Shown: piece after piece, positions 9,113 to 17,953 of the stretch | Numbering within the stretch: position 1 is the stretch's first letter | Layout of the letters: every line of letters begins with the position of its first letter | DNA from: Xaviernesmea oryzae | GTDB lineage: Bacteria; Pseudomonadota; Alphaproteobacteria; Rhizobiales; Rhizobiaceae | Assembly (NCBI RefSeq): GCF_900109605.1 | Contig: NZ_FOAM01000004.1 | Location: 307,642 to 371,641, forward strand | Length of the DNA stretch: 64,000 nucleotides | Direction of reading: 5' to 3' | Program-made: the position numbers and the translations under genes | Notes under the pieces: model-generated | The model's input: only the letters and a program-made list of their open reading frames with translations | Told to the model about the DNA's origin: nothing | Databases searched by the model: none

Positions 9113-11455
9113 TCAGCCACCGGTGAGGAAATCGAGCAGGGTCGTGCGTCGATGCGCCGGCGGCGGCGCGCCGACATCGGCAGGCGGCATGGGCGCTCCG
9201 GCATCGAAGCCGCTCTCGCCCCAGCCGGCGTCGCCGCGCGGGCCAGGCTGTCCGGGCGCCGTCACATCAGGCGCGCCATCGGCGCCAGGAATGCCGGACA
9301 CGGTTTCTCCCGAGACGATCTCGCCGCCTTCCGTCCCCTGATGTCCTTGCGCCGGAAGGCCGGCAATCGGCACTTCGGCGTCCGCAGGCTGGGCCGGATC
9401 GAAGGTTGGCACCACGCTATCCGTTCCGAAGAGCGGACGCGGCGACAGGCTGCGATGGGCCGAGGTCATGAATTCGGCCCAGGCCTTGGCCGGCAGGCCG
9501 CCACCGGTGACCTTCTTCATCGACTTGCCATCATCATTCCCGAACCAGACGCCGGTGGTAAGATCCGCCGTAAAGCCGACGAACAGCGCATCGCGGAAGG
9601 ACTGGGTGGTGCCGGTCTTGCCCGCCACCTGCCAGCCCTTGATCTGTGCGTTCTTGCCGGTGCCATGCTCGACGCCGCCCAGCATCATCTGGTTCATCTC
9701 GGCCACCACGGCCGGATCGAGCACGCGGGGCGGGCTGTCATAGGCATTTTCATAGAGCACCCGGCCATCGGTTGCGGTGATGCGGCGGATGATGTGCGGC
9801 GTTGCCTTGAAGCCGCCATTCATGAAGGGCGCATAGGCCGAGGTCAGCTCCAGAAGGCTCACCTCGGAGGTGCCGAGTGCGATCGAGGCATTGTTCTGCA
9901 ACTCGGATTCGATCCCCAGGCGGTGGGCGAGCTGGATGACATTAGCGGGGCCGACCTGCATGACGAGCTGGGCCGCCACCGTGTTCAGCGAATTGGCAAG
10001 GGCATAGGCCAGCGTGACCTGGCCGCGATATTTCTGGTCGAAATTTTCCGGCGTCCATTTGCCGATGCGCACGGGACCGTCGATGATGGTCGAGGCCGGC
10101 GTGCTGCCGGCTTCCATGGCTGCGGCATAGACGAATGGCTTGAAGGCCGAACCTGGCTGACGCCGGGCCTTGACCGCGCGGTCGAACTGGCTTTCGGCAT
10201 AGTCGCGCCCGCCGACAATGGCGCGGATGGCCCCGGTGCCATCGACGGAGACGAGCGCGGCCTGAGACGCACCAAGCTTGCCGCCCTCCCTCTTCAAGAC
10301 GTCGTTCAATGCCTTGTCGGCAGTCTGCTCCAGTGTCGAATCCAGCGTCGTCTCGACGACGACATCCTCCTTGATCGTGCCCATGAGCTTGGTCAGCTCG
10401 TCCATCACCAGATCGGCTGCGTAATATTGCGCGCCGGACCAAAAGCTCTTGGCCTTGGTCGGCGGCTGCGACATGGCGGTCTTGACCTCCTCGTCGGTGA
10501 TCAGCCCCTGTTCGCGCATCGCGCCCAGCACCACCTGCGCCCGCGCCTCCGCCGCATCGGCGTCGCGCGCCGGCGACAGGCGCGTCGGCGCCTTGAGCAC
10601 CCCGGCCAGAACGGCCGCTTCGCCCAAATTCACGTCGCGTGCCGACTTGTTGAAATAGCGCCAGGAGGCCGCCTCGACGCCATAGGCATTCGAGCCGAAG
10701 AACATGCGGTTGAGATAGAGCGTGAGGATCTGGTCCTTGGTGTAGGTCTGCTCAAGCCATAGGGCCAGCAGAACCTCCTGCACCTTGCGCTCCAGCGTCT
10801 GATCAGGGGAGAGAAACAGGTTCTTGGCGAGCTGCTGCGTCAGCGTCGAACCGCCCTGGACCGTGCGGCCCGAGCTCAGATTGGTGACGAAGGCGCGCAC
10901 GATCCCAAAGGGATCAATGCCGAAATGGCTGTAGAAGCGCCGGTCTTCGATCGCCATCACCGCCTGGGGAATGAAGGGCGACATGTCCTGCAGCGCCAAG
11001 GCCTCGCCACCGGTCGTGCCCCTATTGGCCACGACATCGCCTGTAAGATCGAGAATCTTGGCATTGGGCGGGCGTTCGGGGATTGCCCAGGTGTTGGCGC
11101 TCGGCATGCGCAAACCGAAATAGACCACCAGCGCCACGGCGACGATACCGCCCCAGATGCCGGCCACGACCGTCCAGTAAATCAGCGAGCGCAGCCAGGC
11201 GAGCGGCGTAAAGCCGCCCCGCTTGCGCGGCGGGCGAACCCGCTTTGCCTTCTCTGTCTTCTCGGCCTTCAGCGGCCGGGTGGAGGCGCCCTGCCCTTCG
11301 CTCTTGCCCCGCCCCTCATTCTTAACCCGGGCATTGCTCCGGCCGCCGCCGCTCACCCGCTCGCCGGCATCCATGTCGAGACGGCTGTCGTCACGCGCAC
11401 CGCCTTCCACGAAGGACGGTTCGATCTTCTGCCGGGTGTTGCGCTTGGAAGCCAT
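9113..11455 (-). CDS. Class A penicillin-binding protein 1A-type (glycosyltransferase/transpeptidase), 780 aa
   Basis: A bifunctional peptidoglycan synthase of the inner membrane. A basic, cytoplasmic N-terminal tail of about 85 residues precedes one membrane helix (about 88-114). The GT51 domain has EDRRFYSHFG (catalytic Glu about residue 170) and GGSTLTQQLAKN (201-212). The transpeptidase has SAFK (S436, K439), SLN (489-491) and KTGT (613-616). The C-terminus ends in a low-complexity Pro/Gly/Glu-rich tail. A CtrA-type box lies about 220 bp upstream. The start ATG at 11455 has only a weak ribosome binding site. Confidence 0.93.
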   Translation of the reverse strand: MASKRNTRQKIEPSFVEGGARDDSRLDMDAGERVSGGGRSNARVKNEGRGKSEGQGASTRPLKAEKTEKAKRVRPPRKRGGFTPLAWLRSLIYWTVVAGIWGGIVAVALVVYFGLRMPSANTWAIPERPPNAKILDLTGDVVANRGTTGGEALALQDMSPFIPQAVMAIEDRRFYSHFGIDPFGIVRAFVTNLSSGRTVQGGSTLTQQLAKNLFLSPDQTLERKVQEVLLALWLEQTYTKDQILTLYLNRMFFGSNAYGVEAASWRYFNKSARDVNLGEAAVLAGVLKAPTRLSPARDADAAEARAQVVLGAMREQGLITDEEVKTAMSQPPTKAKSFWSGAQYYAADLVMDELTKLMGTIKEDVVVETTLDSTLEQTADKALNDVLKREGGKLGASQAALVSVDGTGAIRAIVGGRDYAESQFDRAVKARRQPGSAFKPFVYAAAMEAGSTPASTIIDGPVRIGKWTPENFDQKYRGQVTLAYALANSLNTVAAQLVMQVGPANVIQLAHRLGIESELQNNASIALGTSEVSLLELTSAYAPFMNGGFKATPHIIRRITATDGRVLYENAYDSPPRVLDPAVVAEMNQMMLGGVEHGTGKNAQIKGWQVAGKTGTTQSFRDALFVGFTADLTTGVWFGNDDGKSMKKVTGGGLPAKAWAEFMTSAHRSLSPRPLFGTDSVVPTFDPAQPADAEVPIAGLPAQGHQGTEGGEIVSGETVSGIPGADGAPDVTAPGQPGPRGDAGWGESGFDAGAPMPPADVGAPPPAHRRTTLLDFLTGG

Positions 11456-11806
11456 GAAGGGACGGTCTGTCTCCGGGGTCAGAACGAGGCCGGCATGGAT
11501 CGGACCCCCGGCTCAGCCTCGTCTTCTGTCTCAAAATCTTACCAACGGCCCCGCTGGGCCTGACAATGCCACGCGCTCGATCCGGGTCCGGATGACTCTG
11601 CGTCAGTCCGGTCGGTACCCATTGATGTGGCTTACGGGCATGGGCCGCTCACTGAACTTTAAATGCGGCATTTTAACGAGCCGTTAACGCTTAGTTCAAC
11701 CACAGCGTTTATTTAAAGATTCAAGAAAAACAGAAGCATCCGGAACAAAAAAAGAGGATGCTGCGTTATGGGCTCCGCAAGACGGGAGAGAAACAGGAGA
11801 TCTGAC
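11456..11806. other. Divergent intergenic region between the PBP and DUF1236 genes
   Basis: Gene-free and clearly AT-richer from about 11650 to 11760. It holds a TTAA-N7-TTAA box (11673-11687) and must contain the promoters of both divergent genes. No other element recognised. Confidence 0.55.
11673..11687. promoter_or_regulatory. Candidate CtrA-binding site (TTAA-N7-TTAA)
   Basis: TTAA (11673-11676) and TTAA (11684-11687) with exactly 7 nt between, the consensus of the alphaproteobacterial cell-cycle regulator CtrA. It lies 119 bp before the DUF1236 start and about 220 bp before the penicillin-binding protein start. The match is exact but short. Confidence 0.45.
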
Positions 11807-12202
11807 ATGAACACCCGCATCGTTCTTCTTACAGCTATGTTTGCCGGTCTTACCTCTACTGCGGCTTTCGCGCAGGATAGCGCCGTGACCGGCGCTGCCG
11901 GTGGCGCTGTCACTGGCGCGATCGTCGGCGGCCCTGTCGGCGCTGCCATCGGTGGTGCGGTTGGTCTGGCCGCTGGCGCCGCGATCGATCCGCCGCCGGC
12001 CCGTGTGGTCACCTATGTGCAGGAACAGCCGGTCGCCCAGTCGGTGGTTGTCGAGCAGCCGGTGGTCGTCGGCAAGCCCATTCCGCACAATGTGGTGCTG
12101 ACGCCCGTGCCGGAAGACAATCGCTATGCCTACACCGTCGTCAACGAGCGCCGTGTGATCGTCAATCCGCAGAACTACACGGTCGTTCGCGTTCTCGACT
12201 AA
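11807..12202 (+). CDS. DUF1236 domain-containing secreted or envelope protein, 131 aa
   Basis: A small exported protein of unknown function. Residues 1-22 (ending TAAFAQ) form a signal peptide. Then comes a glycine-zipper-like stretch rich in G, A and V (GGPVGAAIGGAVGLAAGAA), which can insert into or associate with membranes. The C-terminal half (PIPHNVVLTPVPEDNRYAY, then NERRVIVNPQNYTVVRVLD) matches what I know of DUF1236, common in rhizobia. ACAGGAGA precedes the ATG at 11807; an upstream in-frame ATG at 11768 would hide the signal peptide. Confidence 0.8.
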   Translation: MNTRIVLLTAMFAGLTSTAAFAQDSAVTGAAGGAVTGAIVGGPVGAAIGGAVGLAAGAAIDPPPARVVTYVQEQPVAQSVVVEQPVVVGKPIPHNVVLTPVPEDNRYAYTVVNERRVIVNPQNYTVVRVLD

Positions 12203-12774
12203 GAGAGCCTCCGACCGCAGTAATGAGGACCGGCAAAGCCGCGCTTCAGATGAAGAGCCTGACGGCCTCGTGCAAAGAGGGTGGATCTCACGATCCGCCC
12301 TCTTTGCATGCGAGGGATCGACAGGCCAGATATTTGATTATTCGAACAGACAAAGCACGGCGGGACCAAACGCCAGCCGCTGCAATGCGAGGAAGCTCCT
12401 GAGGAAAGGCGCGGCTTGGACTTGCCCGTCCTGACGCTTTCTGTGACAACGGCTGAGAGCCAAAGGAAAGCCACGGCTAAGAGCAAGCGACCTAAGCGGA
12501 GAGCAGGGATTCCAGGCAGGATTGCGCCGTCCCGTTCCATTGTTCTCACGGTTCGTCCAAGCTTGGATGCCGATGCCCTGTAGACCGTCACCAGGAGACC
12601 CGCCGCCTGCCGCGGCTCCTCTCTGGCGTCGAGCGCTGCGGTGCCGACCTTTCTGGCTCCAAGACGCGGAAGCCGCCTGCTTGCGGCCCGGATCCGTTAC
12701 AAAAGCCGGCGCTGGCGAGGATCGTTTTGCGATCTCGTGACGCTGGGGTTCATCCCTGCAGAGGAAGGCTCGTC
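12203..12774. other. Intergenic region between DUF1236 and upp
   Basis: About 570 bp. It begins with the strong hairpin at 12271-12308, probably ending the DUF1236 transcript, and must contain the upp promoter. Open frames here are short, lack ribosome binding sites and resemble no family I know. Confidence 0.5.
12271..12308 (+). terminator. 17-bp hairpin, probable terminator of the DUF1236 gene
   Basis: TGCAAAGAGGG-T-GGATC pairs with GATCC-G-CCCTCTTTGCA around the loop TCAC, giving 17 bp with one T-G pair. It starts about 70 nt past the stop codon and has no following T run, so termination strength is uncertain. Confidence 0.55.
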
Positions 12775-13404
12775 ATGGACGGCGTTACCGTCATCAATCA
12801 TCCCTTGGTGCAGCATAAGCTCACGATCATGCGCAAGAAGGAAACCTCCACAGCCGGCTTCCGCCGGCTGCTGCGCGAGATTTCCACGCTTCTGTGCTAT
12901 GAGGTCACACGCGACCTCGAATTGACCCATGAGACGATCGACACGCCGCTGACGACGATCGACGCGCCGGTCCTGGAAGGCAAGAAGCTGGTCTTCGCCT
13001 CGATCCTGCGTGCCGGCAATGGTCTTCTTGAAGGCATGCTGGAGCTGGTTCCCTCGGCCCGCGTCTGCCACATCGGCGTTTATCGGGATCACGACACGCT
13101 CGAAGCCGTGGAATATTACTTCAAGGCACCGGAAAGCCTGGCCGAGCGGCTGACCATCGTCGTCGACCCGATGCTCGCCACCGGCAATTCCTCGATTGCC
13201 GCCGTCGAGAAGCTCAAGGAGCGCGGCGCCGTCAACCTGCGTTTTCTCTGCCTGCTGGCTGCGCCCGAAGGCATCCGCAACTTCCAGGCCGCCCATCCCG
13301 ACGTGCCGATCTACACCGCCTCGATCGACAGCCATCTCAACGAGAAAGGGTATATCGTGCCCGGTCTCGGCGATGCCGGCGACCGCATGTACGGCACAAA
13401 ATAA
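12775..13404 (+). CDS. upp: Uracil phosphoribosyltransferase, 209 aa
   Basis: Converts uracil and PRPP to UMP in pyrimidine salvage, in the cytoplasm. The N-terminus [20 protein letters not shown] is typical of Upp. The PRPP-binding loop is [12 protein letters not shown] near residue 130, and the C-terminal uracil-binding part [18 protein letters not shown] is intact. The length is normal. The start at 12775 has GAGGAAGG upstream. It converges on deoA, the end of the nucleoside operon, so base salvage and nucleoside breakdown genes are side by side. Confidence 0.95.
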   Translation: MDGVTVINHPLVQHKLTIMRKKETSTAGFRRLLREISTLLCYEVTRDLELTHETIDTPLTTIDAPVLEGKKLVFASILRAGNGLLEGMLELVPSARVCHIGVYRDHDTLEAVEYYFKAPESLAERLTIVVDPMLATGNSSIAAVEKLKERGAVNLRFLCLLAAPEGIRNFQAAHPDVPIYTASIDSHLNEKGYIVPGLGDAGDRMYGTK

Positions 13405-13409
13405 GCGAT

Positions 13410-13447
13410 GACACCATCCTGCGCCTGGAAAGGCGCGGGATGGTGTC
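13410..13447 (+). terminator. 17-bp GGAA-loop hairpin after upp
   Basis: GACACCATCC-T-GCGCCT pairs with AGGCGC-G-GGATGGTGTC around the tetraloop GGAA. It begins 6 nt after the upp stop codon. No T run follows, as with the hairpin at 12271-12308. Confidence 0.65.
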
Positions 13448-13524
13448 CCCTCAAGGGTCGAAACCTCGGACCAATCCCTCCGTCCGGCACGCTGAAGTCA
13501 ATAGTATTCTATGTAATACAGTTT

Positions 13525-14856
13525 TCACGCAACGATATGCGTGAGGATGGCAGATCTCTCCGGCGGCGGGGCGTCTGAGATTTCATAGCAGGCTTGGTAA
13601 GCGGCGATCGCCTGCTCCGCCGCCGGCTCGCTGGCCGCATGGACAAAGGCCAAAGGCTCGCCTGACGTGACAGCCTGGCCAAGCGGCACGATGCGGGAAA
13701 AGCCGACACGCGCATCGATATCCTGCTCTGGCGAAAGCCGTCCGCCGCCCAGCGCAATCACGGCCATGCCGATGCCGCGGGCATCGCAGCCGGCAAGCCA
13801 GCCGCTTCGCCCTGCCGGGACCGGGCGCACCACCGGCGCAGCCGGCAGATGCCGGTCCGCTTTCTCGATAAAATCTGCCGGTCCGCCAAGGCCATCGACC
13901 ATGGCCGCAAAGCGCTCCATGGCCGCCCCGGAAGCAAGCGCCCGCGCGGCAGCGGCTTCACCCGCCTTGGCCGTTTCAGCAAGCCCTGCCGAAAACAGCA
14001 TTTCACCGGCCAGAGCCAGAACAATGGTTTCAATCCGGCTGCCGGCTTTTTCGCCGCGCAGGAAGGCCAGCGCATGCACCATCTCCAGCGCATTGCCGGC
14101 GGCATCGGCCAGCGGCTCGTTCATATCGGTGATCAGGGCCGTGGTCTTGACGCCCGCGCCATTGGCCACCCCCACAAGAGCACGGGCCAGTTCCTCCGCC
14201 TCTTCCCTGTTGCGCATGAAGGCGCCGCTGCCGGTCTTCACGTCCATGACAAGATGTTGCAGCCCGGCTGCCAGTTTCTTCGACAGGATCGAGGCGGTGA
14301 TCAGCGGCAGGGAGTCGACCGTGGCGGTGACATCCCGGATCGCATAGAGCCGGCGGTCGGCCGGCGCCAGATCCTCCGTCTGCCCGACGATGGCGCAGCC
14401 GACGTCGCGGACGATGCGCGCAAGACTTTCGCGCGACGGACGGATATCATAGCCGGGAATGCTTTCGAGCTTGTCCAGCGTGCCGCCAGTGTGGCCGAGG
14501 CCCCGGCCGGAAATCATCGGCACGGCAAGGCCGCAGGCGCTGGCAATCGGGGCAAGCATCAGCGAGACATTATCGCCGATGCCGCCGGTCGAATGCTTGT
14601 CGGCCACCGGCCTGTCGATGCCGGGCCAAGACAGCACAGTGCCGCTGTCGCGCATGGCGAGCGTCAGCGCCACCGTCTCGTCGCGCACCATGCCGCGGAA
14701 GAAGATGGCCATGGCAAAGGCCGCCACCTGCCCTTCACCGATGGTGCCGGCGCTGAGACCGTCAACGAAGGCGGCAATCTCCTCGGCGCGCAGAACCGCA
14801 CCATCCCGCTTCCGGCGAATGATTTCCTGCGGGATCGCGCGCATGGCGAGCCTCAA
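13525..14856 (-). CDS. deoA: Thymidine phosphorylase, 443 aa
   Basis: Phosphorolyses thymidine and deoxyuridine to the free base and deoxyribose 1-phosphate. Typical motifs are present: the early [10 protein letters not shown], phosphate-binding [12 protein letters not shown] near residue 85, [16 protein letters not shown] near 115 (family signature), and [11 protein letters not shown]. The length matches DeoA. The ATG overlaps the deoC stop codon by 4 bp (ATGA); a second in-frame ATG lies 12 nt later. It is the last gene of the nucleoside operon. The product could feed DeoC after isomerisation by a phosphopentomutase, which is not in the window. Confidence 0.95.
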   Translation of the reverse strand: MRLAMRAIPQEIIRRKRDGAVLRAEEIAAFVDGLSAGTIGEGQVAAFAMAIFFRGMVRDETVALTLAMRDSGTVLSWPGIDRPVADKHSTGGIGDNVSLMLAPIASACGLAVPMISGRGLGHTGGTLDKLESIPGYDIRPSRESLARIVRDVGCAIVGQTEDLAPADRRLYAIRDVTATVDSLPLITASILSKKLAAGLQHLVMDVKTGSGAFMRNREEAEELARALVGVANGAGVKTTALITDMNEPLADAAGNALEMVHALAFLRGEKAGSRIETIVLALAGEMLFSAGLAETAKAGEAAAARALASGAAMERFAAMVDGLGGPADFIEKADRHLPAAPVVRPVPAGRSGWLAGCDARGIGMAVIALGGGRLSPEQDIDARVGFSRIVPLGQAVTSGEPLAFVHAASEPAAEQAIAAYQACYEISDAPPPERSAILTHIVA

Positions 14857-15626
14857 TATTGCGCTTGGGGCGCGGCCGATTCGCGCCCTTCGAGCGTGGC
14901 GAGAATATCGGTGAGAAGGCCGGAAGCGCCAAAGCGGAAGGTGGAGGGCATCGGCCAGTCCTGCCCGAGGATGGTGGCGGCGAGCTTCAGATAGAGCTGG
15001 GCATCGGCAACCGTGCGCACGCCGCCGGCAGGCTTGAAGCCGACCTTGCCGCCATGTTCGCGAATGGCGTTGAGCATGATGTCGGCGGCAGTGAGCGTGG
15101 CGTTGATGGCAACCTTGCCGGTGGAGGTCTTGATGAAATCAGCGCCGTGGGCGATCGCCAGGTCGCTGGCCTTGCGGATCAGCGCCTTGTCCTTCAACTC
15201 CCCGGTTTCCAGAATGGTCTTCAGCGTCACCGGATGGGGCGCCGCCGCCCGCACGGCCGTGACCATATCGACGACCGCCTGCTCGTCGCCCGCCATCAGC
15301 GCGCGATAGGGAATGACGAGGTCGATCTCATCGGCACCGTCGGCCACGGCCTGCACGGTCTCAGCCACCACCGCATCGACCGGCAGGTCGCCGGACGGGA
15401 AATTGACGACCGTTGCGATGCGCACCGCATGATGTGCGCCGAGCCGCGCGCGGGCCTGGGCGACGAAACGGGGCCAGATGCAGATCGCGGCCGTCGGGCC
15501 GAAAGGGGTGATCGCCTTGTCGCAAAGGCTGTCGATCGCCTCGGCCGTGGTGGTTTCGCCGAGATCCGTCAGGTCCAGAAGGGACAGCGAGAGCGCGGCG
15601 ATCTGGCGGTTGTTGGCTTCCAGCAT
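14853..15626 (-). CDS. deoC: Deoxyribose-phosphate aldolase, 257 aa
   Basis: Class I aldolase that splits 2-deoxyribose 5-phosphate into glyceraldehyde 3-phosphate and acetaldehyde. Visible are the N-terminal [10 protein letters not shown], the acidic [12 protein letters not shown] segment, a [11 protein letters not shown] strand, the Schiff-base lysine in FIKTSTGK and the phosphate-binding GVRT. The start is placed at 15626 (MLEANNRQ) because this aligns with the usual DeoC N-terminus. In-frame ATGs at 15647 and 15674 and a TTG at 15728 are alternatives, and no ribosome binding site is decisive. It sits between punA and deoA. Confidence 0.93.
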   Translation of the reverse strand: MLEANNRQIAALSLSLLDLTDLGETTTAEAIDSLCDKAITPFGPTAAICIWPRFVAQARARLGAHHAVRIATVVNFPSGDLPVDAVVAETVQAVADGADEIDLVIPYRALMAGDEQAVVDMVTAVRAAAPHPVTLKTILETGELKDKALIRKASDLAIAHGADFIKTSTGKVAINATLTAADIMLNAIREHGGKVGFKPAGGVRTVADAQLYLKLAATILGQDWPMPSTFRFGASGLLTDILATLEGRESAAPQAQY

Positions 15627-15767
15627 TGTCAGGGTCCATTTCTTCATCAGGCAGCCAAAGGCCGGATCGGTCATGAACACGAGCCGGCCCTGAGATTCGC
15701 TGGCGCAGCATAAAGCAGATGGCTTCAAGGGGAAGCGGCGGCGGGCATTTTCGAAATCCGTGCACTC

Positions 15768-16583
15768 TCAGCCGGTGGCGGCGCCATCTGCGTCTTCTTC
15801 CAGCATGGCCAGAAGGATGCGCCCGAGACGCTCGCCGCCTTTGGGCGCCATCTCCTTGGTCTCGGCATGGCTGAGCTCGGCGCCGGTCATGCCGGCCCCG
15901 TAATTGGTAATGACCGAGGCGGCCAGCACCTTGAGCCCGAAATAGCGCGCGAGGATGACTTCCGGAACGGTGGACATGCCCACCGCGTCGGCCCCGAGAA
16001 TGCGAGCCATGCGGATTTCCGCCGGCGTTTCGAAATTCGGGCCGGAGAACCACATATAGACCCCGCTTTGCAGGGTTTCCCCAAGACGCGCCGCCGCTGC
16101 ATCCATACGGGCGGCGAGTGCGGCGTCATAGGCATTGGTCATGCCGACGAAACGGTCGTCACCCTCCATGCCGATCAGCGGGCTGCGGCCGGAAAAGGCA
16201 ATGTGATCGGCAGTGCGCAGGACAGAGCCCGGTGGCAGGTCCTCGCGCACCGAACCGGCGGAATTGGTCAAAATGAGATTTTCAATGCCGAGTCCGGCCA
16301 GTGTCTCGATCGGCATGCGCATGGCGTTGGCGTCGCCTGATTCGTAAAAATGCACGCGGCCGGATAGCACGATCACCGGCGTTCCGGATGCCCGCGCGAC
16401 GACCAGTTCGCCCGCATGACCGGACACGCGGCTCACCGGAAAGCCGGGCAGATCGGCATAAGAGACGCGGTAAAGCACGTCGAGCGCCTCGACGAAGCGG
16501 CCAAGGCCGGAGCCGAGCACGATGCCGGTGCGCGGACGAAGGCCATGCAGATGCGGGCGAAGCGCGTCGATGGCCACCGTCAT
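15768..16583 (-). CDS. punA: Purine nucleoside phosphorylase, 271 aa
   Basis: Phosphorolyses purine nucleosides, mainly guanosine- and inosine-type in this family, to base and (deoxy)ribose 1-phosphate. The phosphate-binding GIVLGSGLG near residue 22, the RVHFYE segment, LTNSAGS, the substrate-site GPNFETPAE and VITNYGAGM are all present, placing it in the trimeric PNP/MTAP family. The length is usual for this group. The start ATG overlaps the cdd stop codon by 4 bp, indicating coupled translation. Confidence 0.93.
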   Translation of the reverse strand: MTVAIDALRPHLHGLRPRTGIVLGSGLGRFVEALDVLYRVSYADLPGFPVSRVSGHAGELVVARASGTPVIVLSGRVHFYESGDANAMRMPIETLAGLGIENLILTNSAGSVREDLPPGSVLRTADHIAFSGRSPLIGMEGDDRFVGMTNAYDAALAARMDAAAARLGETLQSGVYMWFSGPNFETPAEIRMARILGADAVGMSTVPEVILARYFGLKVLAASVITNYGAGMTGAELSHAETKEMAPKGGERLGRILLAMLEEDADGAATG

Positions 16584-16972
16584 CCGATCACATCCGTCGC
16601 AAAGGCATGCGGCAGCAGTGCATCCATGCGCATCCGCGTCTGCACCCCCGCCTCGTCACAGAGGAAAACGAGCGTGTCGGGGCTGGAAAATTCGGCCAGC
16701 CGCTGGCGGCAGCCGCCGCAGGGCGGGCAAAGCGCCAGCTTCTCGGCAATCACCGCCACGGCCTTGATGCGCTTTGCGCCGCCCATGACCATATGGCTGA
16801 TTGCCGTCGTCTCCGCGCACCAGCCCTCGGGGAAGGAAAGGTTCTCGATATTGGCACCGGCATAGGTCGCGCCGTCCTCGGCGAGAATGGCGGCGCCGAC
16901 GGGGAATTTGGAATAGGGCGCATGCGCCTTGGCCATGGCCGCGCGGGCAGCGGCAAAAAGTTGCTCTTCCAT
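16580..16972 (-). CDS. cdd: Cytidine deaminase, 130 aa
   Basis: Zinc enzyme that deaminates cytidine and deoxycytidine to (deoxy)uridine. The motif CAETTAIS (C52, catalytic E54) and CPPCGGCRQ (C85, C88) provide the zinc ligands and general acid of the short tetrameric class. SKFPVGAAI and NIENLSFPEG complete the active site. The length is normal for that class. It lies 4 bp after the second permease gene and overlaps punA. Confidence 0.95.
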   Translation of the reverse strand: MEEQLFAAARAAMAKAHAPYSKFPVGAAILAEDGATYAGANIENLSFPEGWCAETTAISHMVMGGAKRIKAVAVIAEKLALCPPCGGCRQRLAEFSSPDTLVFLCDEAGVQTRMRMDALLPHAFATDVIG

Positions 16973-16976
16973 GGTC

Positions 16977-17948
16977 TCAACGTTCCTTCACATAGGGCAC
17001 GCCGCCGGCCTTGGGCGGGATCGCCTTGCCGATGAAGCCGGCGAGCAGGATGACGGTCAGGAGATAGGGCAGCGCCTGCATGAACTGCACCGGCACCTGG
17101 CCGATCAAGGGCAGCGGATTGCCCTGCAGGCGGATCGACAGCGCATCGAGAAAGCCGAAGAGCAGGCAGGCGAACATGACGTTGACCGGGCGCCATTTGG
17201 CGAAGATCAGCGCTGCGAGCGCGATATAGCCCTTGCCCGCCGTCATGCCCTTGACGAAGCCGGCGGTCATGGCGAGCGACAGATAGGCGCCGGCAAAGCC
17301 GGTGAGGATGCCGCAGCAGATGACGGCGCGGTAGCGCATCCAGACGACCGAGATGCCCGCCGTGTCGACCGCGCCCGGATTTTCGCCGACGGCGCGAAGC
17401 CGCAGGCCGAAGCGGGTACGATAGAGCACCCACCAGGTGAGCGGCACCATGGCAAAGGCGAGATAGGTCAGCAGGAAATGGCCCGAGAGCAGCTCCGAAT
17501 AGATCGGGCCAATGATGGGCACGCCGCGCAAGGCGTCGGCAAAAGGCAGGTCGATGGTCTGGAAGCGCGCGCTCCCTGAGAGCGCCGGCGTGCGACCGCC
17601 CTGGCGAAACCAGGCTTCGCCCAGGATGACCGTGGCGCCGGCGACGATAAAATTGATGGCGACGCCCGAGACGATCTGACTGCCGCGCTGGGTGATGGCG
17701 GCATAGCCATGGACGAGCGACAGGGCGACCGAGACGAGAATGCCGGCGGCAAGACCGAGCCAGACCGAACCGGTGACGGCCGCCACGGCGCCGGCGGCAA
17801 AGGCCGCGCCCAGCATCTTGCCTTCCAACCCGATATCGAAGACGCCGGCACGCTCGGTGAAGAGCCCGGCAAGGGCCGCGAAGAGCAGCGGCACTGACAG
17901 GCGGATGGTCGATTCGAGAATGGCGACGAGGGAGAGGAAGAAATCCAT
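16977..17948 (-). CDS. Nucleoside ABC transporter permease, 323 aa
   Basis: Inner-membrane permease of a BMP-type nucleoside importer (BPD_transp_2 family, the same group as YufQ/NupQ). Hydrophobic segments cover most of the protein. The ERAGVFDIGLEGKMLGAAFAA motif near residue 32 is typical of this branch, as is the AVGENPGAVDTAGI loop near 205, the probable contact with the ATPase. It is separated from the preceding permease by 5 bp and from cdd by 4 bp, so transport and salvage genes form one unit. Confidence 0.9.
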   Translation of the reverse strand: MDFFLSLVAILESTIRLSVPLLFAALAGLFTERAGVFDIGLEGKMLGAAFAAGAVAAVTGSVWLGLAAGILVSVALSLVHGYAAITQRGSQIVSGVAINFIVAGATVILGEAWFRQGGRTPALSGSARFQTIDLPFADALRGVPIIGPIYSELLSGHFLLTYLAFAMVPLTWWVLYRTRFGLRLRAVGENPGAVDTAGISVVWMRYRAVICCGILTGFAGAYLSLAMTAGFVKGMTAGKGYIALAALIFAKWRPVNVMFACLLFGFLDALSIRLQGNPLPLIGQVPVQFMQALPYLLTVILLAGFIGKAIPPKAGGVPYVKER

Positions 17949-17953
17949 GGCGA

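Noticed and set aside
9053..10762. A long plus-strand frame opposite the penicillin-binding protein
   Set aside because: No recognisable motifs and arginine-rich composition; the minus-strand protein has all transglycosylase and transpeptidase motifs.
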